From Atherinomorus stipes (lineage: Eukaryota > Chordata > Actinopteri > Atheriniformes > Atherinidae), in NCBI GenBank assembly GCA_023101725.1, contig JALJCO010001445.1:1-64000 (forward strand): DNA of 64,000 bases, written 5' to 3'. A program made the translations under genes and the position numbers. Below the pieces are notes generated by a model that was not told where the DNA came from, searched no databases, and worked only from the letters and a program-made list of their open reading frames with translations. Shown here piece by piece: positions 47,001 to 59,948 of this stretch; the first letter of the stretch is position 1; the number at the start of each line of letters is the position of its first letter.

Positions 47001-47255
47001 AACCAAGCAAGGATGCAGACAGTACAGTGTTTCAGCCTTTTTTTTTTTTATTGTCATGATCAATAGAAACAAGTGTTCTACGTTGGGTGATTTCATGTTT
47101 TTTATAGTTCCCGTTTGTTCATAATCAATGTCCTGATCTGTACCCTATAATGTAGGCAGATGTAAAACACATAAGGTACGGAAAACTCCAATTTTGGCGG
47201 TGATTTTTCATCAAACTGTGTGCTTTTTCGTGTATTTTATGTTTGGATTGACAAT

Positions 47256-48987
47256 GGCCGTGTCTCAAACCGCGTACTTGAGCACTTCAAACACTATTTT
47301 TGAGTGTGTAGTGCGTTCATGCTGTCATTTAAGCAAAAATTCAGTGCACTGAAAGTACCAGGATGCTGCCCTAATAATGGCCAAAAACGAAGTGCATAAC
47401 AAAGCACACTACTCACACTAAATGGACGCCATCTTGCTGACGTATTGGAAGAGGCGGAACTTTCAAACCGCTTTCAAAGCTGAATAATGGCGGTGAACGA
47501 AGCAGTGGCGACCCCTGCTGCATCATTGTACTGATTTAGGTAACATTTATGAAATTATTCAGACATAATTACTAGGGATGTCCTGATCCGATCATGTGAT
47601 CAGAAATCGGGCCAGATCACGTGGTTTCAGACTCAATCGGAATGGGCTGTTACATCCTGATCAGGTATCGGATAAATGTTTCCTTTACATTTACACGGCA
47701 GACGTTGCCCCTCTCTTTGCCGGGGATCCGCCCCGACTGCAGCATCTCTTTTTTTCTCTGCATGATTCTCCTGTCAGTTACAGTTTTATGAGCAGCGGTT
47801 GGTTTGATTCTGCCTCATAGGCCTATGAGCTGCCAGAGTCCTGCACGCAGCTCAGTGCTGTATGATGCAGCATCACCGGGCAGTACAGGGTTAAATGTAA
47901 CGCATGCAGCATTCAGACGGTAAAGTGAAGGCGGCTGTAGCGCTGAACTGAACCGAGTTCAGAAAGTTTGATCCATTTGTCAAAGCATACCACAATAAAT
48001 TCATCATAGTATGTAACACACCATTCATATTTGGCGATGCAACGCGACGATGCGTGCTGGTTTGATATTACTGGTACAGCACGTGCACCTGTTTGACAAG
48101 GCTGCTGCTGTGTGTGACGTGACCCACGACGGAGTGACAGGAAAAAAAAGAAAAAAAATGCCGGTTAAAATTTGTTTGCCGTTACATAACTGGGTAAAAT
48201 CGAAGCACACATTCAATTATCTGTTGTTTCACAGTTTATTTAAAATCTACAGTGTTGGTTTTATTTGCTGTCCAACGGATAAAGAATCAAACTTTCTCAT
48301 GCTTCTTGGAAATGGAGAAATAATCAAATACTTTCCTTTGTGACTTCCACAGACATTCATAAATGATCAATTCCTCATTAATTTGCTGTTAGTTGGTGTA
48401 GAAAAGTATGCTAAATATCTTGTTTTAAAAATGTGATTGAAAGAATGCAATTAATTAGAGGAGGTGTCATAATAAAGTAAAATAAGAATACATAAAAGAA
48501 AAACATATAACAAATGTGACACCTCCTGACTCCCCAATTCCACCTATAATTTGATTAAATTAAATAGGATTCCGAATCAGATCAGGCTAATGTGTTGATG
48601 ACCCTCCTCACCAACCAGCTGTATCACCATGGCTACAGCATGGCTACATTATAGAAGTATCAAAATCGAATGACTCGGAATTAGGGGCAAAAAACCCTGA
48701 TCGGGACATCTCTAATAATTACTAATGTATATTGTGGCATGCTACCAAGCTGTTCACTCCCTGATGACAGTTATGATCTGGTCATTTGTTTGAGGCCGCA
48801 GTTAGACCGGCTCAGTAGAGTTGGCTCACGTTAGCGGGCAATGCTAGTCCGTCACTTCCCGTAAGTGCAGTGCTCTATTTGGGTCAGTATTTAGCGACAA
48901 TAGTGTGCACTACAGACGAAGTACACAGTGCACACTACGCACTGAATTCCAGTGCACTCGGGCATGTGTACGGTTTGAGACACGGCT
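47256..48987. mobile_element. Non-autonomous TIR element, 3-bp TSD (copy 2)
   Basis: Ends GGCCGTGTCTCAAACCGC and, read backwards, AGCCGTGTCTCAAACCGT, flanked by AAT on both sides (47253-47255, 48988-48990). The body matches copy 1 at 8236-9507 in direct orientation but lacks the 705-bp insertion and carries a different one at 47573-48714. Confidence 0.85.
47573..48714. mobile_element. 1.14-kb non-autonomous hAT element
   Basis: ATAATTAC is duplicated at 47565-47572 and 48715-48722. Copy 1 of the host repeat has a single ATAATTAC in 'GACATAATTACTAATG' (9264 onward), the empty site. The inverted ends are TAGGGATGTCCTGATC and, read backwards, TAGAGATGTCCCGATC. The 97-residue plus-strand frame at 48050-48343 shows no transposase motif. 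Confidence 0.9.
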
Positions 48988-49009
48988 AATGTCTTTACTT
49001 TGACAATCC

Positions 49010-49330
49010 GGACGTAGTCCATGTTCACATTCTTGTTTGGTGCGATCTGAGCTGCGGGGATTGATAAGGCCTGCGCCGACAGAGCAGAAAATTGGACTGG
49101 CTTTGCAATTTGGGCGCAGCGCAACGCAGAGGCTGTACGACAACGGAGCTGTTCGGAGCACGTGGACTGCAGCTCATTGAATTACATAGCAACGTATTTG
49201 CTGCGCTGTGCGGAATGGAGCAGAGTATGTGGAATCTGGGGGTCAGTCTCCAACGGAGGGAACCAAGACTGACTTGCCGGGTATCTCATACATGGCGTCA
49301 GTCAGGCTGGTGTACCAGGCTATGAAACTG
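49010..49330 (+). repeat. Inverted partner of the 46640-47000 repeat
   Basis: GC-rich segment with the shared blocks listed under 46640-47000. It begins shortly after the right duplication of the 47-kb element. Confidence 0.55.
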
Positions 49331-50270
49331 TAACTTAATTAGCTAGTTAAAGGAACCTGATGGATTTTAATGAAATTTAGTTGGAAATCTTTTAAATACC
49401 ATTATATTTATTTTTCGTATTATAAAATGTCTAATTTCATTCTAACTTTTCAGAAGCATGATAAACTGTAGGAAGGCTTTCTGAATAATATCTGAAAGGG
49501 CTTTTGAGATGTAAAACTAATGGCTTGAGTCGGTATGTTCTAATTCAAAACTACTGTGATGTCAGTCACATACAGTAGCTCTCTGCAATTACAGTGCATA
49601 TACTGTACAGTAAACACATGCTATGCTGCTAATTTTAAAGGCTCTACACTGCAATACTGGCTTACTGAATAAATCTACATCAAGCGCACAGGGAGGCTAT
49701 TAGATGCAAAAGAAAAAAAGCTACATGAGACAAATCTTTGTACAACCCTACCATGGCTGTTCATTACTGCTGCAGAGGAGAGCACATGCAATATATTCTT
49801 TTGTACTTGTTTCCTTGTTTATCTTGCCTTATTAAGACAGTGGTGTGACTTGGAAAATGGCAAAGACAGAGACTGGATCAGGTGCACCATGTTAACAAAG
49901 AGCTGTGTGCAGTTGGTGTATTTTTCCACATTTTCTTCATCCATTTAGAAAGAGAAAAGGAATACGGAGTAGTAACTCAATGGAGCAAAGTTTTGAACTG
50001 AGATGGTCCATTAAAATCACATCATACACAGTAAGAATGAAAGGCATGTAAGCAAATGCATGGAAGTAAACTGTCGATACTTTGGATTGACATTCAAGAG
50101 AGGTGAATCCTTTATAATGCTAGAGGGCAAGTAAATAAAAGTAGTTTTGTTTTATTGAATATGAACTGAAGTAAACTTTGACGGCTTAATGTTCACCATG
50201 TTTTATTAGGGCTGAATGAAAACAGGCAGATCAATGAGATGTGTTTTTACATTGCCCTGCACACAAATGC
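49331..50270. other. No gene seen
   Basis: AT-rich, short frames only. Confidence 0.5.
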
Positions 50271-50277
50271 AAAGACC

Positions 50278-50450
50278 TAAAAATAATAATAATGATAATT
50301 ACTTTATCCCAACTGGGGAAATTAGCCTCTGCATTTTGACCCATCTCTAGAGAGCAATGGGCTGCCATGTTAGAGTTCATCTCTGTGGCCAGCCCGGGAC
50401 TCATACCTGGGTCCTCCAGACCCAAGTCTTCCTCTTCAACCAGTCGATGA
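50278..50450. repeat. Dispersed fish repeat
   Basis: 'TACTTTATCCCAACTGGGGA', 'GAGCAATGGGCTGCCATGTT' and 'GGGACTCATACCTGGGTCCT' occur in this order in many fish repeats. Preceded by an (AAT)n run. Superfamily not assigned. Confidence 0.5.
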
Positions 50451-53400
50451 AGGGCAAACTATTCTGTCATGGACAGTGTCTTTTCTACTCTGGAATAACT
50501 GGAAAAAAAAATCAGATGAAAATCCAGATGATCCAGCTTTCCACCAGCACTTACAGGTAAACGCACCATCTATGCTTGACGCTGTGAGGCTCTCAGAATT
50601 GTTGAGTCTCAAGACCCCTTATGCACTTGTAAACTGATCATGTGCATGCATGCAGCTTTATTTGCATTTAAAGATTTTTTCTATTTATTCTAATAGAAGC
50701 CTTTTTCTATTTTTTCTAACACAAAAACTATTCAATTGATGAGCTAAAAGGTTAAATAAGAAGTTGTCTAAAATAAAAATGTTTGGGCATTTTTTTAATT
50801 TATGCATGTGAAAATTTATTTTGTGTACTGTATGTAATTCCTGGATATTTGTGTGTGCATTTGAACATACATTTGCAACAACCAAAGATGCACACATTGG
50901 TTTTCATAGTGTTAACACATAAGTTTCTCGCAAACTAGCCTACACAGTTTACAAACCATGTGTTACACACAATCATACTGAGTCGATATACTCCCCATAA
51001 AGTGCCTGCCTACCTGATAGACAAATAGGGAAGAAGATTGCAGAAATTGATTTAATGTGACCTGACTTTGAATATCTTGAGGTATTCATTTTGATATAAC
51101 AATAATATGACTTTTGGTGACTGATACTACAAGCTGAGTTGAAATTTGATCAACCTAGCCTTAAGACAAGAGTGCAATTACTTGCATTAGATGTTGGTTT
51201 TTTTACTCCCTACTTTATTGTGTATTAGAGTGGCAAATTGATCTTGTGAATTGTGGATTCACCACCATGAAATAAAAAGGTTTCCGCACCTCCCAAATCA
51301 ATTCAGCTTAAAGCCCACATTCAGCCTTGGGCTGTACTGTTCTGTCCTTATCATTTATCAGAGGGGGACATGCGTGTGGTAAGAGTTCAACAAGGTACAG
51401 CTGAGGTGGAAGCTCCAACACTGCCACCAACAGGCCTTACTACAAAAGCATTTCCCTAAATTGCTTCTTTTTGACCAATACTCCAATCTATTATACCTGA
51501 AAACAATTTGTATTTGATTGAAATAATGTTTCTACTCCTGTGTTTGTTACTGATGAGCACTATTTCTCTTAATCAAGAAAAAATTAAAACATTAATATGA
51601 AGAAAATGTCAATGTTTTGATGTGTGCTCCGTGCACAGAAACAGGAAAACAGCTGAAAATAAAAGAAATTATTCTAAGATTCAAATAAGTCTGTGAGATA
51701 ACAGTAACAAAAATTGTACATGGTATGATGAATTTTTTTTATTGAAGTATGCATTTTCTTTCCCCCCTTATGCATCAAATGTATGACAGTATGTCAGTGC
51801 TAGACTGTTCTAATCTTGTGGACATCAGAATTCATATTTTTCCAAGGGATAATTCAAGCACTGGACTCCAGTTAAAGATAAAAAGGTTGGATAAGAATCA
51901 TAAAACACCTGCACAGCATCCATTTTTAAGAAATTCAATTCAAATGACTGCAAATCTAGATAGAAAAAAAAATTGAGCACAGAGAAGAATCACTGCAGAA
52001 ACCTATCCTGACATATAAGAGGTACCGGCAGTCCTGCTGAAAGATTGAAAGCAACTTTATCACCATCGGGATCTGCACAATAACACCATATCCTTGCAGT
52101 ATTCTATTTGCGCAAGCAAATCATTTTAATTTTCATTCACTTCCCATGCTGATGCAACAGAGAAAAGTGATGTACATCTGTTGACTGGAACAATGAGGGG
52201 GTTCCTCTGTGACCAAATTTCTTTCAATGAGCCCCTTAAACTCATAATACCTAGAAATGTAAGCAATTTGCCTTCTAATGAAATATATCCAGATGAGTGC
52301 TGATAAGAAAAAAAAGTCAAATCAGTTCTTTGTTATATCTTCAGGCACTGTTGTCCCTGTGGGGTTTCTATACCACTGTGCTATTACAGTTTCTATTATC
52401 CACCCTCTCAGTTTACAATGAGGGCATATTAAAAGTTAAGCTAATTGTTAATTTCCAGGTTTCAGTCGAGCCCAAAGACCTCTTACTGCCGCTCGTAAAT
52501 ATGATTCTGAAGTGTCTGTCTGATAATTGTGCTGGTGCTTTGGAGTAGATCAGGAACATGAAGTCACAGGTTTGCTCCACTTCAACTCACTCATCTGGAT
52601 CACCGCAAAGGCATCAGAAAAGATGCCAAGAGCAGGCAGGTGATAACACGGGCTGTTTCTATTTGGCTAAATGCAGTTCTTAGTGACGAGATGATACACA
52701 CCTTTTTTGTCAGACATGTCTAAATTTGTTTTACATCTTGTCACCCAGATGTTTACAAAGAATGATGTACATACAATACACAGTTTTTACACAGTGCATC
52801 ACCCAAACAATACACACATGAAATCATCTCCATCATTCCACTGTTGCCACCCCTTAAACACTCACCATAACACATCATGAACGACACACACCAGGTTCTA
52901 CTGTAAGTTCTAAGTTTAGTTTTTAACAAATGAGCGGAGTTCTTAATCACTTTTATATTCTTTCTTATTAAGTCAACAAACTGTCACTAATTTAGTTTGT
53001 AATTAATGAGACAAATATGAGCTGAATCTCCATCCTCAGGCCTAATCACTAAACCCTCTCAGGCTTATCTGGCATCACAGCTGCAAAGCTGGAGTGTTTC
53101 AGTTTATTAGAGGAATGTTAAAAAAAAAAAAAAAAAAAAGAATTAGACACACTAGTGAGCCAGCAGACGTTGCTGGGAAACAAAAGCAATAGAAAAGAGA
53201 GAAGCCACACAATCTTAACCCCCATCACAAGATTTTGTGGTCAGCCTGTCACTCAACTTAAGTTCCTTCTGTGGAGTAAATGAAGTGAAATATAAGAACG
53301 AAACAGTGTCCACAGAGTGCATAAATTTGACTTGCAATTATAAATTTATTTCATTTCTTGATTTCTTCTTTTTAAAGCAGCTAATTACCCTTAGAAATAA

Positions 53401-53837
53401 AACATTGCTTATTTATCTATAAAAAATTAGACAAATCTGTTCATAAGCAAACACCTGCTCAGCTGGGAGTTATTACACGAGATACAGTTGAGATCTATAA
53501 AGCAAATCTATCATAATCTGGAAACTTAGGAGTAAACTTTGAAACCATCAACCTCATCTAACAGCAGCAATTATAGATAATTCTGTGGAGGAAATTTCTG
53601 CTCAGCTTCGAGGCGTGTTGAACAATACTGTGTCAAAGTGCCATCTAGTGTTCACATATGCCCACTGTTAGGCTTCAGGTCTCACTCTCATTTTCTCATC
53701 TTGAGACATTTGCTCCCCCCCCCCCCCCCGAAAAAGCCTGTTTGTAAAAAAACAAGCTGCCTATTCTGTCATCGATCATTGCAGATGTCCATGGGGTCTG
53801 TAACATAATAATCAATTCGGAGCAGAAGCAGTCTTAC
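50451..53837. other. No gene seen
   Basis: Long AT-rich stretch with poly-A at 53119-53139 and a C14 run at 53716-53729. If the candidate exon at 53838-54090 is real, this would be the start of its first intron. Confidence 0.45.
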
Positions 53838-54090
53838 CTGGTTCACAAACACTATCAGCTCTGACACTTGTCTCCCCTTCCCCTGATCTGGTGTCAGTCT
53901 TCTTCCTCCCTCTGAAGTGCTGTCACGGGTGTGATCAGCGATGTCTCCGGGAGTCGATGAGATTCATCTGCTGCAGCTTTGGCTTGTCAGTGTCAGTTAT
54001 CTGAGCCTCACTCTTGAATACCAGAAGAGCCTTGAGCTGAAGCACACAGCTCAATCTTTTGCCTCACCATGGAGGCGAGCTCAGCTCTAA
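53838..54090 (-). other. Candidate non-coding first exon of a host gene
   Basis: On the minus strand a GC-balanced, repeat-free ~250-bp segment ends in CAG followed by GTAAGAC, a strong splice donor (exon end 53838). It contains several short upstream frames, for example MNLIDSRRHR then stop, and no long frame, as a 5' UTR exon would. A TATA-like 'TTTTTAATAG' lies 60-80 bp upstream near 54150. No second exon can be identified in the window, and 53 kb of intron would be needed. Chance is a real alternative. Confidence 0.25.
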
Positions 54091-54099
54091 TAAAGGATC

Positions 54100-54416
54100 T
54101 GTTCTGACATGCGTTTCAGCCAGTGTGCAAATGCAGCGAATGACTACACTATTAAAAATGGGCTTTGTCTGACTGGATTATTTTTGGCATTTTTTGTTGG
54201 GTAGTGGTGGGGGGTGGCTTAAAGTGATCTAACAGGAAGCTGGATATTTGAAAGCTGGGTCAAGGATGCTTTCCTAATGAGATTTTCAGGTCAGAGCTAA
54301 AGTAAAGGGGTTTCCTTCTCCATCTTCTTCACACTTCTCCAATGCAAGAGTCAGTCTTTCTTGCTAAGGGTAACAGGTCATGGTCCTCCCTTTGCTAAAT
54401 GAATCAAGCATGCAAA

Positions 54417-54448
<32 letters not shown>

Positions 54449-55120
54449 AAAAAAAAAAAACTCTACCATGTGCAGGGTCACTTATTCTAGCACCTTTTTA
54501 CAGAAAAAAAACAGTTTGTATTTGTGCCGCAGCAGAGAAAACATATTCCAGTATTTGCATCTTGCAATAGTTTTTCTTTGTTTAGCCTGTATTTTTCTGT
54601 CACTTTGGGATGCACATCAGTCCAATTTAGAGAAAAAGTCACATCTCTTCATCTCTCCACTTACAGTCTTCCTGTGGTTTTGTCCTGGCAGCCATTTTTC
54701 AGTATAAACATTTGAATAGCTACATTGCATTTAGAGTGAAAAACTTGGCTTTGCATGTTATGTGAATTTTTCTTGATTAAAAAAAACAAAACAGTGAGGT
54801 CTGATTGCAGAGATCCTGAACACAAGATATTTTTCTATATCTTGTAACAGGTGGAAAAGAAATGGAAAGATGCTGTGAATTGCATGAAATAATGCAGGTG
54901 CTGTAGTTTATGAAGAAAGGTAGCACAAATACAGCAGGCTGGCTTAATGACTTTTATATTTAAAGCATTTCAAAATCCTTTTGAACAGCTGGGTTGCTTT
55001 AGAAAGAATAAGAAAATTAGAAAGAATAAGAAAATAACAAAGAATAAGAAAATAAGAAAAAGTAGCTTTTGTGCACTTCAGTATGATGATCACTTTTCAA
55101 AATAAGTTGAAAATGTAAAA
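54100..55120. other. No gene; C/A homopolymer
   Basis: A run of about 20 C followed by about 22 A at 54418-54460. The neighbouring 102-residue frame begins in it and is not credible. Confidence 0.5.
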
Positions 55121-55125
55121 TACCT

Positions 55126-55550
55126 AGCCAGCATGCTTATGTAGGGTCAATAAGGGCCTTACATATGGACTATGTGGATACTGAGTGAGCATGGGCTTGA
55201 ACTGGGCAAATTTAGCAGGTCCCATGTGGCTTCAGTGGGCTGTCTATATGAGCCATGTCAGAGATGTAGGTCCGCTAAATGGGCATGGGCATAAACAGAG
55301 CAAATTTAAATACAGTAGGGCCCTTTAAAATAAATAAATTAATAAATAAATATGGGCCCCACATGGGGTTCCCATCCTGTCCTGTGCACCTCACCAAGTT
55401 GGGCCCCAGCTGAAACCCAGTCAGAACCAACTGGAAACTCATGGACAAACACAGGTGAAGCCACCATTGAAACTGTGGATAAACCCACATGGACCATTAT
55501 CTGCAGCCCAAAGTTAATATCTGTGCATGTGGACATGCCGGCTGTGTAGC
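55126..55550. repeat. 'gggcccca' dispersed repeat
   Basis: Blocks such as 'GTGAGCATGGGCTTGAACTG' and 'AATGGGCATGGGCATAAACA' recur about 90 bp apart, followed by 'ATGGGCCCCACATGGGGTTC' and a TAAA run. Frames on both strands over the second half are a by-product of this repeat. Confidence 0.45.
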
Positions 55551-55881
55551 TGCGTGCATTCAGTTTATTCATGAGGACATAAAATGATCAAAGAACAACT
55601 GTAAATTTTTATCTGATGAAAAATGTCTATGTTGCACATGGAGGACAAGAGGAGAGATAGAAGCAAAAAGCACAGGCTAAATTTAAATTGCTGTCCCAAC
55701 AATGTGAAGTCTGACAAGAAGGCAAACATGAAGGATTGATTTATCCTCTAGTACTTACACAAGACACATTTTTGTGTTTTTATTTTCACATTCTAAAAAA
55801 CACTGGGATTCAGAGATTCAGGCGCCCTCAGGGAGTACATAGTGATTAAAACCTCAATACAGAAAAAAGTTGTAAATTTCT

Positions 55882-56770
55882 TAGTGGTGGGACTGGATTA
55901 AAAAAAACGAAGCTAATTAAATAGCTTTGTAATTCATTAATCTTGATTTAATCGCATCACAAAAACTGCACCCAAAAGTGACATTTACTTTATTTAAATA
56001 GATTTTCAAGGTCAACTGAATCAAATAATAGACACACACATTAAAATTGTAAACTCAAGCTCTGTTATAGTCTGACCAAATACATTTAATTGTATTTCAA
56101 CTTTTTTGAAAAACAACAACAACAACAACAAAAGTAGAAAAAGAAATAAAAATGATCCTGGGAAAAACTGAACGCACCTAAAGTTAAAGTATACCATTTT
56201 AAATATTTTAACTATTAAACTGGCTGTTTTCTGATTATGAGTCTAAAACATGTTACAGTACTTTTAAAAATGTATCTGTTCACACTTTTAACTAAGAGGA
56301 ATTAATATTTGATGATAGGGGCAGCTTTAAGTTTTATTTTCTGGTTAATGAAGCAATGGTGAATGTCTGCTGGTGTATGCAGATGATGCTGCAGCATGTA
56401 CTGTGTGTTTGAGATGGGGGAGGGGCCTGGGGTAGAGCTAGCAGCTAACAAAAGGAAGTGTGAACAACACTTTCTTTTACATCTGTCTCTAAAAGTCTCC
56501 AATAACACCAGAAAATCTTGCCAGATTTTTTGCTAACTGCTTCATACAAAACAAGGTTATCAGAAAGGTCAGAAAAATTGCTAAATATAGCAACAAAGTT
56601 GCAGAGTTTTGTTGTGTCCTTCAACATCATTGGTTGTACCAGAAAATCAGCGTTGACAAAGATTCCACTTTCCTTCAAATGCAAACTGCGATTTAATTCT
56701 TAATTTTTTTAATGCATTAATTTTTTTTATAATTAATTAATTGTAATTAACACGTTAAAGTCCCACCCTT
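55882..56770. mobile_element. hAT-type MITE, 889 bp
   Basis: 8-bp near-identical flanks AAATTTCT (55874-55881) and AAATTTTT (56771-56778). Ends TAGTGGTGGGACT and, read backwards, AAGGGTGGGACTTTAACG, both followed by ATTAAT-rich sequence as in the element at 8031. No transposase motif inside. Confidence 0.65.
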
Positions 56771-57189
56771 AAATTTTTTATTAATTTAGTTCCTATCTCA
56801 TCCTTTTATGTCAGTCCTGTGGCTTTGTAAAGCTTTTCAGGATGAGCCCAACTGTTTGTAGCTGTTTGGGGAGAGCGGCTGCTATTTCACAGTTTAATCT
56901 CTGAGAGTTTCTCACTTTTTCTCAGCCTCTGACTTGAAAATGAGCTTGGCAGGTTTGTAGTGTTGCTCCCAGGTGTTCTTTATTCAATAATGTTATCTCT
57001 GCTTTCTGGGAGAGAACCTGAGGTGAGGAGACGGCAAACTAGGAGACACTTCTCATTTGCCTTTGAGAGGTTGAAAAAGAAAGGTTAGGAATTCTAGAAG
57101 AGGTAGTGGCAATGTCGTCCATCTTTACTAAGAAAAAAAAAAAAATACAGTGATAGATGCAGCTCCAGAGGAAGGAAGTAAAATGTTTT

Positions 57190-58410
57190 GAGAAAGGCTT
57201 TTAATCCAAATCCTTTTATGGCAAACAATGCTCTCTGCCATGTTCGGTACTTCCCGCTCCACAGTTTAAATACTGTTCTGCTACCTACTCCCGCCTTGAA
57301 GACATCCAAGAGCAGCTCAACCAACCAATTAAAGACTTCAACAAGCTGTACAGTACAAACCCACTGGAACAGCATCTACATGTAACAGTCTCTCTGGAGC
57401 AGCAGAGGACCCTTTCTACAGGTTTGAGCTCAACCTTCCCGACCCGCTCACTGCTCACCAGTGGTCACTTTTGGAAAAGACTATTCCTATTCTGGCTCCA
57501 TTTGAGGAGTTGACACAAAAAGTGCTCCTCTGATTCATTGCTCTCAGATGCCATTCCTCCTGTAACTGTGCTTCTCAGACTCTTAAAGAAACAGATGAGC
57601 ATTATGGCATCAAAACAGTGAAGGCGACCCTGACTGCAGCTGTCAAGAGGCGTTTTGCTGACACTGAGTGAAACCCTCTACTGCATCTCAACTTTACTCG
57701 ATCCATGTAGTGTGTGTTTATCTGTAGTTGTTTGTGTGTAAGAGTATAAGGAAAATGAAACTTTTACAGTAGGCTATGAGAAGATACAATTCATGTAATT
57801 GATACATAACAAAATTGAATTAACATAGCTTCATAGTTTAATTTAAAGTAAGGATTTGACTAAAATGTAAGTCATATCCTCCAACAACTTTAAAAACTTT
57901 AACGTAAACTGTTACATATTTTATCTTCACTGTTTTAAATTCTAAGTTCATTTCTTCTCTGACATCAGTGGTGCTATGGAGGCCAAAGAAATGCTGAAGC
58001 TGGAGCTGCAGAGGATGTCCAGAAGAGAGAGAGGCAGAAAATGGATGAGAGCCACCTTCTAGAAAGCCTTGCAAGTCACAACCCAGCAGCAGTTTGGACA
58101 GTGTTTGAATAAATAGCTAGAAGAAGAATCAACATCAGTGAGCTGTGTGCACTGGTGCGGCTGCTGTTCAACTGGAGACCTACCTTGGAGAAACCAGAAC
58201 TGCACGTGAAGATAACCCCATACTGTACTGGGGGGTTTATAAAATGTGGTTCCCAACTTTGGCTCAAGTATCACAGAGATCCCTCTCAGCACCATGCAGC
58301 AGTGTGGAAAGTGAAAAGCTTTTTAGCTCAGTGTCTCACATGGATAAAAAGTGGAATACTGTACAGTAGGTTAACAGCTGATAATGCAGAAAAGCTACTT
58401 TCAATTTAAA
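57190..58410 (+). pseudogene. hAT transposase remnant (ZBED-like)
   Basis: Plus-strand pieces in order: LNLPDPLTAHQW and EKTIPILAPFEELTQKV (57428-57530), ETDEHYGIKTVKATLTAAVK then RRFADTE (57590-57670), EAKEMLKLELQRMSRRERG (57977-58035), and the C-terminal dimerisation block WGVYKMWFPTLAQVSQRSLS, SSVESEKLFSSVSHM and RLTADNAEKLLS (58227-58408). This is the family's order. Frameshifts and stops separate every piece. The N-terminal BED zinc finger is not visible. It would have excised and reinserted hAT DNA with 8-bp duplications; it cannot now. Confidence 0.8.
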
Positions 58411-58689
58411 GAAATCTGCCCCTCACTTTTTCAAAAATGGCTTGGTCCTTACAAGCAATAGTTGCAAAAAAATGTGATTTCAGTTGCTCTGCCAAAGATT
58501 TATGTTGGTATTATTGTATATTTGAGTTTTAAGAGCCACAGTACACTGAAGTGAAAGATGTGGCAAGGCTGTTTCTAAAAGAAAAATACTGTGAATTTAA
58601 AATGTGACAGTTTGTTACACTAAAAGTGTAGATCTCTGTCACAAAAATGCACATAGCTGTGTTTGGGTAAAATGTATCTAAAGAAAATC

Positions 58690-58819
58690 AAGGTTGCGTA
58701 ATCGTAAGAACTGCAATAGTATTCATTAGTACTTGTATCGGTAGTCGGTATCGGCAGGTACTCAAATGTTAGTATTTGTACTTGTACTTGTTTTTTAAAA
58801 AAGTGGTATGCATCCCTAC
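58690..58819 (+). repeat. Right end of the hAT element
   Basis: 'GTACTTGTATCGGTAGTCGG' and 'GGCAGGTACTCAAATGTTAG' lead to 'GTGGTATGCATCCCTAC', whose reverse begins GTAGGGATG, a hAT-type terminus. A matching left terminus was not found upstream of 57190. Confidence 0.55.
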
Positions 58820-59269
58820 ATATGTTATATTATATATTTATTGGGTTGAATTTAATTTCATGTTTACATCTTTTTTGTTCTCCTGAACTTTCCATGACAA
58901 AGCAATTGCGCACCCTAAATCCTCATTTACAGTAAACACTGCTGTTTGAGCCTGTTTTATGTGAGCAATAGCAGATCACCTACAAATGATAAAGACAGCG
59001 CAAAGCGTCGAGATGTTTTCAATTTTAAAACTCTGTTTTTCTGACTCGCTTTGATAGCATGCCATGGACTGTTATTTTTGTACATTCCTGGAGCTGTCGT
59101 TGCCTTGCAGGATCCCAGGGCTGAGAAACCACACTTCACAACTTTGCTCTGAATGTTGCAACCATGGAAGTTCTGAATGTCAATGCCACTTCACTCTTTC
59201 ACCTGTTTATTGTATGCTAGAAAAGGATGTATTATTATAACTAACGAAAAGCACAATAAACAGAAGTTA

Positions 59270-59271
<2 letters not shown>

Positions 59272-59301
<30 letters not shown>
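59272..59301. repeat. (TA)n microsatellite
   Basis: 15 TA units followed by (CA)4. Confidence 0.9.
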
Positions 59302-59310
<9 letters not shown>

Positions 59311-59415
59311 TATTGGGGTGCGCAAAGCACTCAGTATTTGTATTTGCTGGGGGGGGGGAGTATTTGTATGTCAAATTGGGTGAATTAAAACACAGATGAT
59401 GACATGCATAAAGAC

Positions 59416-59487
59416 TGCTGCACCTGGGAATCAAACCCACCATCATCTGTTTACAAGATGGCAGCTTAAACCACTATACCAGAACAC
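59416..59487 (-). repeat. tRNA-like sequence, probably a SINE head
   Basis: Minus strand reads GGTATAGTGGTTTAAGC (box A-like), an anticodon-arm-like CATCTTGTAAACAGATG, and GGGTTTGATTCCCAGG (box B with one change from consensus, T stem paired), then GTGCAGCA. The arm order and spacing are those of a tRNA, but the acceptor ends do not pair and position 33 is not T, so a functional tRNA is unlikely. Confidence 0.5.
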
Positions 59488-59948
59488 ATCCAACAAACAT
59501 TCAGCCCACTTCTCGCCGTCACTGTGAGCAGCCTGTGTCAGTTGTGTTTTACTTTATGTTCACTGTGTTTGAAATCACTCGATTCAAAACACTTTCCCAT
59601 CTTATTTTAGACAACTCAGATAAAAGAAGATGTTTGGATGGTTTTATGATTTATTATTATCTGTTTTATTTGGGCTTTTTAGAGCGATCTGATACAGCAC
59701 GGAAGGACTGCATGCGCTCTAACAGTGAATGGCTGACAGAATGTGGACACATGTTAACTGATGTAGAGATGTGAGACGCAGACACTTTACTATAAATCCT
59801 TATGTACATCTGATCTGAAAGAGTACCAGGATCATTATGACTTGAGCTGAATCCATGTATTATACGCTGATCATGGCTGGACTCTGCAAGAACACACTGT
59901 TTGTTCCTAGATGCATTTGCATAATAATAGAGGCTGAGTTGACGAGAC

